This document shows positions 51,061 through 62,200 of a stretch of 64,000 nucleotides of DNA, piece after piece (the first letter of the stretch is position 1; the number at the start of each line of letters is the position of its first letter). The position numbers and the translations under genes are program-made. This DNA comes from Phoronis australis (taxonomy: Eukaryota; Phoronida; Phoronidae): contig NMRA01000165.1 of the NCBI GenBank assembly GCA_002633005.1, forward strand, positions 719,766 to 783,765, given 5' to 3'. Under the pieces are notes generated by a model that saw only the letters and a list, made by a program, of their open reading frames with translations, did no database searches and had not been told where the DNA came from.

Positions 51061-52297
51061 CAACTTCACTGATGTGTTCGTTTTTTCTGTTGCATCTCAG
51101 CTTGGTTTAGAAAATTTATGATGGTGTAGCTATTATTATTGAGAAGAGAAATCGTTTGGCTTCGTCCTTTGCTTAACATGTGGGAAGCTTTTGGATATGA
51201 TAGTTTTGTCATTCTGGTCGTGGTAGCATTGATCGTAATTACAATTTTAATTGCTCCTTACCGCAATGAAAACTGTCGTCAAAAGAAAGGTTTTGAATAA
51301 GCGATAACGTGTTAAAATGGCAAAGGCAAAACATTTCGTAGAAACTGACTTCGTCGATCGATTGTTTTTGTAGGCCCCCTGAACGAGATCGGGGTATCGG
51401 TAGAGCAAATGGGCTAATATGAATCGAGTCATTTATTCAGTATAGAAGATTACAACCGGAGTTGTAAACCCGCGTTCCGTCCAAGAATCGAACTTTTGGT
51501 TCACTAACTACTCACAACTATAACCAATTGTTTTCGACCGGTTCCCTTGAGTGAGCATGGTCTTCAGACTAAGCTCTGCACGACCCGCTATGACTACAAG
51601 CCAACATGTGTAGCGCAGGGTCTCGGGCAATAACCATCTGTCAGTTTTTTCGAAACCCTGAAATCTGCATTAGGAAACCAGGCAGTTCAGTATTTTGTAG
51701 TTGGACAATGTCTGCATCAACGGAGAAAACCGGTGTCGCCGTCCACCCCTTGACATCACGAAATCTAAGCTCGTTGTGTTGCACAGAGCGATCACGTGGT
51801 AGATACGTTCTTAGTAACAATTTGAGACCAATGTCAAAACGGACATGATCTAAATCAAGCTTTTTGAGATGGAAGGGGGGGGTCATGGTTGCCTTGATTG
51901 ACGTTGTTGAATGACTGAGGAGGCGGATGAAACACGTACTCGTACGGTCCGTGCCTGATCGGACAGGTAGGTGACTTGCGATGATACGGGGAGTTGCTTT
52001 TTCGGATTAATTTCCTTTCGAAAGGGTTCAGTTCTTGGCTTGCATTTCTTCAAAGTGCCCATTTTTGTCACAGAAGTCTACAGAGTTGTTTTGTATTTTA
52101 TGGTGGTTGTGTTGTGAAGTAAGGATTTTGTAGATGAAAATTATATGGATATTGCTATTACCGACGAATTTGTAAAAACAACGATCTAAAAATGAAAAAA
52201 TATAAGAAGACTGATGCTTTTTAACGGTTTTATGTCGAATTTTGTCCATTTAGCATTTTGCACATAAAAATGATTACCATGGGAAACTCAGGCTAAT

Positions 52298-52762
52298 CTA
52301 CGAAAGGATATTTCCATAGAATTTACAACTGAAATGGATCCCCATTGGGGTTTCGTCTTGCCCACTTTCTAATAAGGATGTACACAGTACTAATATCCCA
52401 GTGGTACACCCCCTCAAGATATCGTCGAATGAGTCACCACCACTGATGTTATCAAAAATATTTTTGACACGAAGAACACCGGAATCCGGGGGAGCTACAG
52501 AATGGTAAAACTTGGAGTGAAAATTGGCATCCCCAGCTCGGGCATATACCTCAGTTGCTACAGGGCGGCACACGAGATGGCTTTGATACTGAACTAACAA
52601 TTTCTGTAGGTGAATGTCTTGTAGCCGTATGCTCATAAGATGAAAGTCATGCGAGTTGTCAAAACGGTTGGGTGTTTTATACGAATAAAAGACAAAAGCG
52701 TTTTGGCTATAGCCTATCCGTTTTGGTGGAAACCAAACTTGGAAGTTCTCAAAGGTCTTCAA
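52298..52762 (-). CDS. Unrecognised open frame, possible gene or transposon fragment
   Basis: A frame of about 155 codons, open further upstream to about 52.83 kb, stands out in AT-rich sequence. Its C-terminal half (VYARAGDANFHSKFYHSVAP, then DSFDDILRGCTTGILVLC) reads like a protein rather than noise. The first in-frame codon marked is TTG, so if it is real this is an internal exon or lacks its start. A second minus-strand frame at 51641-51886 (containing VRFDIGLKLLLRTYLPRDRS) could be a downstream exon. I recognise neither, so no function is offered. Confidence 0.3.
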   Translation of the reverse strand: MKTFENFQVWFPPKRIGYSQNAFVFYSYKTPNRFDNSHDFHLMSIRLQDIHLQKLLVQYQSHLVCRPVATEVYARAGDANFHSKFYHSVAPPDSGVLRVKNIFDNISGGDSFDDILRGCTTGILVLCTSLLESGQDETPMGIHFSCKFYGNILS

Positions 52763-53139
52763 TGTGTCCAGTCTACATTGTTTCTGTCTCAGTGTTTTAC
52801 CTTTTATGCCTCATTTTACTTGACACGGAACAGAACTCGTACGTCCAAATGTCTAAAATGGAGAAATCGGTTACTGGTGAAAAACTAATAAACAATCACT
52901 GCATTGTTTCTGTGTTTACGAAACACCTCTCCAAAGTGCACTCACGCAGCAGGTGAATAAGGTCGAAATGAAGTATTTTTGCTTGTGGTTAAAGATAAAC
53001 ACTTCAAAACTTCAATTGCTGTTCGTGCAACATTTTGTGACGGGTTTGTAGGGCTTAGTAACGTAAGAGTGGTTTTGGAAAGAAAGGAAGCGAAATTAGC
53101 TAATGTTGCAGAGTCATGGCAAGTAATGGAACGCATTGA

Positions 53140-54065
53140 TGGCCTTTAAGTTACACTTGCTAGCATATTTCATCTGGGTGTGTCTTTCTGGTGGTGTACC
53201 AAAATCTCCAACTGGTCTGGTCAGACTGACGTCTCATGAGCGTTTTGTCCCGTGTTTTTTTTTAGCCTGAACCAGATGTCCGATCTGCCTTCTGGCCGTA
53301 CGGCATGTGGAATGCACGGACAGCATCCGTTAAACTTCACCTTTATGCGCGTATTTAGGGGCCTATATTCAAAACAATCCGTTTTTCAAATAATGCCGTG
53401 TTTCACTATCTTGGGCGCATACGCCTAAGTTTCACTCCTGTAATACTGGCGGCCACGATGCACACGTGTCCCAAGTTTCGTTTAGTGTTTGTCCATTTTT
53501 AATATTTTTCCTTTGACTCCAATTAGTCCCTGGAAAAACCCTGTGTGTAAAATTTTGAGTGTTAACGTGGCTCACGAGACCTCGAAGTGGCTCCATCCAA
53601 CAACAAAACTGGTTGTGACAGAATACCATACAAGTGTATAATTGCAGCAGTCTTCCTGTAATAGCAGACAATACAGGCAGTCAGGGCCACAGCACACAAA
53701 CGAAGAAACTAAAAAGATTTAACCCGTCAGGGGGAGTTAGGTTTGTAACCACCTTAGTACATTTGGCCACTGTGAAAGTAATCTACTAATTTATATTACA
53801 AGCAGCATGCAGCGCCCCCGGAGGCGTCGCTGCTCAGAAGTGTGACTTTTACAGTCCAGCTGTTTTCATTGAAAATGTATCTTTCCTGAACTAAAGGGTG
53901 CCTTGTCTTTTCATTACATACAAAAAGGTTCCCTATGACCAACTGCAAATATTCATAGAAGGATTTTAATATGATGTTTCGTTGATTGCAACCGACAACG
54001 TAACTGCACATCTTTTGTTGCGAACGATAGGTAAAATACTGGCTGTCCATGAATCTCTAGCCGGG
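53140..54065. other. Intergenic region, nothing recognised
   Basis: Short frames only (53432-53671 -, 53796-54050 -) without domains or splice-compatible partners. Confidence 0.4.
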
Positions 54066-54331
54066 CAGTGGCGGATCTACGTTTTCAGTAAAGGAGGGGT
54101 TTAGGATTCCCGAAAAGGTCGAATCCGAGGCGCGTGGCNACAGCAATTCACAATGCAAAAAATATATTTTTAGAGTGAACCCCCCCCCTCATTTTTTCCA
54201 AGTTGGTTTACTAGGGGTTTACACACGCTGGAGGTGCCGTTTTTGTTTTGCTGGAGGCTTTTTTTAATTTTTGGGTCCTGGCCCGAGGGGGGGGGGTTAA
54301 ACCCCTGAACCCCCCCGTAGATCCGCCACTG
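54066..54331. mobile_element. MITE of the CAGTGGCGGAT family, copy 3 (266 bp)
   Basis: Perfect 16-base ends: CAGTGGCGGATCTACG on the left and CGTAGATCCGCCACTG on the right, with C-runs and G-runs inside. This best-preserved copy contains a single N at 54139. Flanks are C/G-rich, and a target duplication is not clear. Confidence 0.85.
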
Positions 54332-54932
54332 CCGCGGGCTATGGAAGTTTAAGCAGTAGTTTGAGGGTTAAGTTATGGAGTGAACCCCAAGCAAAATGCT
54401 CTACTAAAACTCTACGAAAGGGTGACTTTTTCGTGGGAACTCCATTTTTCAGTGAAGGACCACTGTCTAATGTTGGGTGGGTATCCTAATTTTCCAGCCG
54501 CACTCTGCGGCCAAAAATACAGTCGAACGTCCTCCAGGAATAGTACCCGCAGGCAGTCCTGTTAGGCAAGGCACGTCATACGGACGCTGGCACTTATAGT
54601 ATAAGGCCTTTGTTATTTTTCGTGTACCAGGGATCGAAAACATCCCAAGAAGTGTGGAAATGTGCTGCAAAGCAATGCCGCTGCGATGTCGGCTATTGGC
54701 TGGTTTGACTTGCAGAATTCGCGGTGTCAGTGATTGGCGTGTATTCGATGACGCTTTTATTGGACCTGCAAACAACTGATGAATGGCTTGTTTAGCTAAC
54801 CAGGGCATTGAAAATGTATCTGAGTACTTCAAGGACCCGGGAGAAAAAGGCAACAGCTGATTGCGTGAAGTATGCAACTGAAACTGGAGATCATGTGACC
54901 AGGCTCTCTTTCATTGCCTTCCGATAGTCATC

Positions 54933-57140
54933 ATGAACAAGATTTTGCTGATAGTTTTTGTGCTGTTGTGCGTTATTTACATAATAGGTGAGTGAACTTT
55001 TGAGGTTCTGCAATTAAAAACTCCCTTGATCATTTAGAGGCCACGTGTACAGAGATCTGTGCTCAGGTGGGGTTATAATCGACTTGAATGGCTCAGCACA
55101 AGCTGGGATGAAGCTTCTTTCACAAAAATGTTGTGAACTAGTTTGCGTAGTGTTGTACATGTCGAACAGACGTTGCAAACCTTACTGCATCATACTTGAC
55201 AATAAATGAACAGAATCTATCTAATATATACTGCTAGGCACACCAAGGTGGGATTCAGTCTCAGAGAACTTAATGTGCCACAAATTACAACAGCCTATGA
55301 AGCTTTTGGAAGTGCAAAGGTTGCTAATTTATTAAATGATCAATTAGTATACTTTACGCGGAATGCTTTTACAAGCCTTTAATCTTCGTGGGTGTTCTTC
55401 ATATGCAATAAAGGTAACGTCAGCTCTAATCCTTCCCGGCGCTTTGCACCTCAAATTCCCAGGTACGCCGTAGATTCAACAATGAAGATTCCGAGCCAGC
55501 GGGGCGCCGTCTGAAGTGTTGTCTTTCATTGTTTGAAAAGGGTTACAACATATAAGCCCCAACTCATATTTTCAAGTGTAATCGGCCAACCCTAGATGCT
55601 TATACTTTTTCTATAATTTAGGAGATAAAACAGATGGTAACTCGTCTTGCGCACCGACGAGTGCAAATATGCAATAGACAATACCCGCGTTTTGCAATAA
55701 ACAAATTGCTTGTGTTGAACTCACCGCGAAGGCGAGCCAGTGGCAATATAATTTTAGGAAAAACAGTTCTTATGTTTACATAAAATCCAATGGAATTTGT
55801 TATTAGTAGGCCTTGGCAACGTCTTCCTGGAACATATTAAATATGGTGGTCAAAAGCCTGCAGCATCCATTAGGTCTAAAAATAAATCAAAATTATGCAA
55901 TAAACGATTTCGGCCAAGAACCAGGATTAAAAACTCCTCCATTCCTTTGTATGTTCACTGCTTTATGGAAACAAAGAAATAGTACCTCGGAGTATGGTAA
56001 TTGAACATTTGGTTCAATGCCAAAGTAGCCCATTTCTTTTCTTATGAAACTTAGGAAAAGTGTTTGGGTCTATTGTTTTATCACGGTCGAACCAGTGGGA
56101 TATGACTACGAACGACTTGTGCACTCTATTGTCACTAACCTACAGAGATGCACGGAATTTATTCAGATTTCGATTTCAGTTTCGTACTGTGGTACATTTT
56201 GTTGACAAACTGCGCTACAGGGAGTCTGTTGTGATTTCAAGAACTTCGCAGTTAAACACCTGTTAGATGAAGCTAAGATGAAGTTGGCACCTGGAAATGC
56301 GCTTTTCTCCAGTACATTAATGTCCCCAGAATGAGTTCAATTCTTCCTGTGAAAACAAACACATACGGCCAGGAAATAAACTTTTATTTATACAGAGGGA
56401 AACACTTATGGCTGGCTGTGTTGTTTTTGTTTATATTTCTGAAAGACAGCACGACACTTTTCCTACAAAATCGTTAAGAATTAGAAAGTTCATCTCAAAA
56501 TCATTTGAAATATTGATAATCGTCATCTCCGTTGACTGATTAAATAACTCTTTTTGTCTTTTTCTCACAAGTAACCGTTCGCTGAATATTTTTGCTCACT
56601 GTTAAAAAGATATTCAACTGAATTTCGCATGTTTACTGTAGTTCGTTTCTTGGGTCTTTTTCAGAATGCGTTAAGCCGGTTCCACAAAGCTCGTGGATAA
56701 GGGATTCGAGTTGGAAACGCCTCATGGAAAAGCAACGCGAGAAAGCAAGATTGGCCAGGCAAAGGGTGGAAAAATCAAAAATCAAGCGGGAGTTTAGACC
56801 AACTTCGCGAAAATGTTGCAAATTGGGTGAAAAAGCCGCCCGGAAGAGAATGGCGTGTACTGTCGATGTTCACATGGTAGCGAAGAACAGAAATGTAATC
56901 CACAAAGCGCATTTGAAGATGGTGGATCCAGACAAAGACATTTTTGTTTTAAAAATGATGACGAAATTGGCGAAATGTGGCCTACGTTACTCAAAATATT
57001 TTGAAAAATGTTGCCATTTTAGAGCGGCGTTCGAAAAAGAAATGAATGACTGCAGACGGTTGCGTGTTCATGGAAATAAAGGCGAAAGACGATTCCAGAG
57101 GAAAAGGTGCAAGAAAGTGACACGACAAAAATATAACTAA
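54933..57140 (+). CDS. Novel Lys/Arg- and Cys-rich secreted or type II protein (2 exons)
   Basis: I do not recognise this protein. Exon 1 (54933-54987) encodes MNKILLIVFVLLCVIYII, a signal peptide or signal anchor, and ends in phase 1 at a GTGAGT donor. Exon 2 (56665-57140) follows an excellent acceptor (GGGTCTTTTTCAG) and restores the frame (G+AA = Glu), giving 176 residues. The mature part is very basic and contains nine cysteines, including two CC pairs (RKCCKLG, EKCCHFR) and several dibasic sites. This could fit a disulfide-bonded extracellular protein or a processed peptide precursor. No known domain is visible. The join is inferred: exon 1 is also phase-compatible with 56055-56266 and with the exons of the next gene. 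Confidence 0.55.
56055..56266 (+). CDS. Possible alternative second exon (uncertain)
   Basis: An open stretch follows the acceptor GAAACTTAG. It would join exon 54933-54987 in phase (G+GA = Gly) and run about 70 codons to TAG (KVFGSIVLSRSNQWDMTTND near the start). It has no recognisable domain. It is a weaker candidate than 56665-57140 and may be chance. Confidence 0.2.
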
Positions 57141-57772
57141 ACACTAGTCTTCACGATGCCACTCTTGTTGTCTCTGAAATACTCCTCAGAAATCAAATAT
57201 CTGGGTGCCCTAAAATGGACTTTATGTATGCACAGGTCTGCATAGACCAAACTAATCGTACAAGTAGTTCTCTACATCCAGTTGTTAACTGAAATATTTG
57301 AGTTAAACCAAAGATCCAATATAACCTTTTAAAGCTAATTGTGAATCAAAGATCAAACAAAAAATACGCTTCACAGCAAAGCAAAGTTACGTTTCGGTTC
57401 ATTTGACGACTTATCCGTTCGTGTATTATTTTGTTAACGGCGTAAATTTGCTCACGTGATCTCGACTTGATTTTTGAGAAAGTATCCTGGACTCCTTGAA
57501 AGTCAGGTCATGTAACACCTATCAAAAATATTTGATTTTTGTCAGTTTAATTACAACTTTAGTTCCATTATTTTTCAGTCGTAAGAGTTTGTCGAAGTGA
57601 CATTATCGGGGAGAATAGTGATTTTATGAGTTCGACTGCAACGGCATCAAACCTGCCACCCCCGCAGTCGCCGCATCCAAACGCTCTGCTGAACAGTGGT
57701 GTAGTGGTAAAATTAGAGCTAAATAGGCGCCCAAAGCCCATCGTATCACCTTGAGCACTGAACGTAACTCAC

Positions 57773-57837
57773 GGTGCGTAGGCGCTACGTTCAAATGCCA
57801 AAAGGTGGTTGGCAGCGCTTACGTGCGCCTACGCACC
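57773..57837. repeat. GC-rich inverted repeat
   Basis: GGTGCGTAGGCG at 57773-57784 is the exact reverse complement of CGCCTACGCACC at 57826-57837, and flanking GAGCACTGAA/CAGCACTGC-type sequence extends the symmetry weakly. It is probably part of a small repeat element spanning about 57690-57860. Confidence 0.5.
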
Positions 57838-57859
57838 ACTTCAGCACTGCTACTGACGG

Positions 57860-59247
57860 AGCTAAGACCCACACGAGAAATGCACTACAAGCGTATTTTA
57901 ACTGGGAAAGTGACCGGCTTTGATTTCACCGGATGTCTGACAGACAACGCCAAGAATTAGGATTTAGAATTGAAATCGCAAAAGACAGCCGTCGTTTCAC
58001 TGCTCTAGTCAAAGTTAAGAACTCCATGCAGTCTATCCTATCCGAAAATTGTCCACAAAAATGTGTATTTCGGCCGTAAACCCGATAATGTTCTTTAACT
58101 TCGGGAATTTCTAAAGCTTGTGAAATCTTGATAAGAACAAGTGCGGTGCGGAAAATCGAGTTATCGCAAACATTCTTTGAGTCTTTTCTGCACACCGGTT
58201 TAAAAAGATCTACATATTCATATATACCAAGACAATTAAATTTGCAGTTGGGTTTGTTGGTGTTACGCTGTCGGTTATTTCTAATGTCTTGTGCTATATT
58301 GTTTTGTAACAGTAAATCTGTGAATTATTGCATTGTTGTGGATACAGAATGATAATATACTTTTATGATTATTGTTCATATAATGAACCGGTGACGTAAA
58401 CAAATCTCGCAAACGTAACGGTTACGATGCCCTTAGATACATTCGAGTGAATTATTCTTCCCGTCTGTATTCAATGACGCTAATACTTAACGACTTCTTG
58501 TTTCATCAATTAGTGAATCACAAGATCGTTCGGAAGCTCTCATTGGTTAGATAGGGTTGTCGTACGATTGATGAGCAGGGTGGCCATACAGCATAACTTT
58601 CTATGAGTACTTGATCATTCGTTTTTTGTGTTAGTGTTTCCGGGGCTCACTCAACCAAAACACAATACTTCGTTAAAAAAATATTCGTCTTCAGCAAATT
58701 TAATTATATAAACCAGGGCTGTCCGGTTGGAGTACGGAGATAGTTATTTTGTTTACATTCCCCAGACTGGCGTTGCGATAATTGCACTACTTATAGGATC
58801 ATCAGCTGTACCAGAATATCACACGATGTTCAGGTCAGTAACTCCTTACACAGGTCAGTCCTGGTGACAGACAGAGAAGATAACACCAAGCGCCAGTCAA
58901 CCACAGTACAATATTTTAGTCTCATGTTGAAAATCACGTGTGAAATGAACAAACCCTAGAGTTTTACGTCAATTTACTCTAAACAAAACGATCGTTTTCA
59001 TTTCCTCTCACTTTATAGACAGAAAATATTTTTCAACAAAACAAAATTCGAATATCGGTAGCTCTGGGACAATAATAGACCTTTCCCTTTTGTCTGGGAG
59101 GCATTCACGGGGTTATTAGTTGTTGGAATTTTGTAAACTCATCAGTTTTTTTTCTAATTTCCAGTCAGATAACCCCCCCCCCCCTTTAATTACTTCNAAC
59201 TGGAGACCGACTTGACCCGACAAGCTTCAAGAAATTAGTCTTTGACC
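57860..59247. other. Intergenic region, nothing recognised
   Basis: Short frames only. A C-run lies at about 59172-59184 and a single N at 59197, about 50 bases upstream of the next gene's start codon, so the sequence may be poorly resolved there. Confidence 0.4.
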
Positions 59248-62200
59248 ATGGAGAAAATTTTTGTGTACTGTAGGAAATTTATCAAATACACTGCTGCTGT
59301 TTTGCTTATTGTCCACTGTGGATATGCTGTGGTGAATCGGAGACGTGTAAGAGAAGTGCGCTATCAACACTTTGATGGTAAGTGACTTAGCTTTTCGTCG
59401 GGAAATAAATGTAAAAGTCAAAATTTACCCTCTACAGGCAGAATACAGTGACGTCGTTTTGTCTTTCGATAAATATGGAAAACGTCCTGGAGAATCTTAC
59501 CGAAAAGTTCGTAACCACGAAGACGCATGACCACGGATTTTGTCCATTATAAAGTTGCACATACGCTAATGACGAGACTAGAAAATAGTAGAAATTTCCA
59601 TGTGACAAGGAAAACGGGCAATTTTGAATTTTCGTGAACACTGCCTGTAATCAGTATTTGGATCCTATCAATATGAATTACTGTTCATGTAAACTTTTCA
59701 GACGAATGTGGTCGTCAACGTGATTAAAAGAATAGACATCTCGTAAGCAGTTTTGTTTACGTTCACACTATTGGTGCTAGAAATGACCAATCAACCAGAA
59801 TACAACGCACAGTTTGAGGTTTGATGCGCGATATCACCCAGCACTAGCAGGTGGTTGAGTAAATTTTGATATTTATTCCTGCAGCTGAAATGGAGCAACT
59901 AGAGTTTGCTTTATCACGGGTAATCGCGGTCACAAAGGTCCCATCGTAATCTAGAGAGGATTAAGCTTGCATTAGTAAAGGACAGAGAACAATAGTTTCA
60001 AAGGAAGTCAAAGAGCTTGACAGTGAAAGGGAAATCCAATGCTTCATTTGCTCCTAATCTTGTGTAAATAAAACGCGGAGTCGCAACAACACGTTGAGTA
60101 AGAGTGAATGACGTACGATGTGTTTTTAAACCGTCATTGCGAAACCACGGAGACTGAAAACCTGGAACGAAACCGCCTTTGTTCTAGCCATCGATTTAGG
60201 GGCTGGTGACGTTTTGTAAGAACGACAATGACCGATACACTACGATGTCAGTCTGTGTTGTGCGCGGAAGTTCACAGGCTATGTGTCTCCTATCGCATAG
60301 ACCATTGGTTTTTCCTCGTCAATTGAAGGGCGGATCTAGGATTTTTTAAAAGGGGGGTCGGATCAAGGATTTTTAAAGAAGAGTCCAAGTCAACAATTTG
60401 AAAATTCTAGGTTTGATATCACTAAAACCGAGGGAAATGGGGAGTCTGGACCTCCTTGACCCCCCCCCCCCCCGATCCGCCTATGCAATCATTATTCAGT
60501 CGTCAATAACATTCGTTCTTGACCAAGATTTCTTTACCAACAAGACTAACATGTGCGTATCTCGATTGAAGAATCGTATGTAAAATGTCCTTGTGGAATT
60601 GTCTGTAATGGAAACGAAACTCAAGTAGTACAAAATGGTGTGTTAACCAGCTATAAGAACCAACACGCTATTGTTCCTCGCTGCAAGTGACTACGAATCA
60701 GTGTTAGTGTCAGTCAAGTCTCACTTTTCCAAGTAAACACGTCGCTGCTCACGCAAAACAAGTTTATCATTCGACACTCAAGTGCATTATGTAATTTTTT
60801 GAGATCAAATTCTTGAAACCATCTTGAGACCACTCAAACTGCGACGAACAAAATGCAGGTAATGCTGACTGATAGCGTCTGCAAATTCAGATTTTCATTG
60901 CTATGACTTGCAGTCCCAAAACGTCACTGAATCCATTTTCGCTCGTTCGTAATAAAATCAGCCGCCGCGAAGTTGGCAAAAGCAGGCAAAAGCAGCCATA
61001 AACAATCTCAATTTAAAAAAGCAATCAGTTAATGGTTCACTTCTGGGCCTGGGTTTAGCTGCGTGTCAAACTGTCACTTAACGATGCCGACATATAGACC
61101 TTATCTTGTATGAAATTCAATCGTTACAAACCAGCGACGGGGTCCCAGATTTTTGATGGTTAGGTATCTTTTGTTTCCACTTTTAGTTGTTATGAGGGGG
61201 GTCAAGTGGAATTTCTTTAGGGACATTTACGCGATAATTGAAAACGCGAAAGCATGCGGTACCAAGTTGAAAAAAGTGTTTCAGCACGAAGTGGTATTTT
61301 AATGCACTCCACCGAATAAATGCGACCTTGTCGAGGGTGACGGTGTATGTGCGCCGCCAAGTCCCGGACGTCTCGTACAAGCGCATGTGCTGAATAGCGC
61401 GGAAAACGGCAATTTTTGAATTCATTCTTTACCGCTATAGTTATAGTGATGGCGATGATGTTCATGAGAAACCGTGTTCTTCAGATTTTGACGTTACATT
61501 CCCGAAGCCTCGTAAATCTTTCGTTTCAGTGTCAGTCACTTCGCCCAGGGTGACGGTTTATCGTAAACTCAAAACTCTTATCTGTGGAGATGACAGGTCA
61601 TATCGTTAAGTACGAACTCACTGGCTGTAATCGCTTTTTACGATCTATGAGTGCAAATCAAAATGTATCTGAAAAGTGAAATGTTACCTAACACGAACGT
61701 TACGAAAACGCGTGTGAAATTAGATGTCTCAAATTGTTTGCATTCGCCGTTATTCTCTGTATTTGCATATCAAAAATAAATGTTTCCACGCATTTGTTCA
61801 TTAGATGACCATAGGTGGCGCTACATGAGATACTGCGATCGTTATGAACCACAAGGTGGGCTCTGGTCGCCGCTTGACGCCAGACCCCCGGGTGGGTTCG
61901 GCATTATCACTCTAAGCATAGACTTACATTCAGGTAATGTAAGTTCATGCAGCAAGCAAGAAGGAAGTGATATCACATGAATTCATGCCTAACCGTGACC
62001 GTAAAAATAACGCCTGAACCCGGCGGTCTCGGTCGATACGCGGAATAAAGTCTCGTAGGATATTACTTCATTTACGCCAATCGAGGTACGTTTTTTACTT
62101 ATCCCATACGCTTCGAATTCCTAAGTTTCTTAAATTTTTCACCCACACTGTTCACGTGGCGTGTCACATCCTATATCTATGTACTTGCGCGTCAGGCTGC

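Noticed and set aside
54467-54877. 136-codon minus-strand open frame
   Set aside because: There is no recognisable domain, and it overlaps the upstream region of the Cys-rich gene; chance is the simplest explanation.
57693-57800. tRNA-like promoter boxes (TGGTGTAGTGGT and GTTCAAATGCC) suggesting a SINE
   Set aside because: The two boxes are about 85 bases apart, too far for a tRNA-derived head, and no cloverleaf can be drawn.
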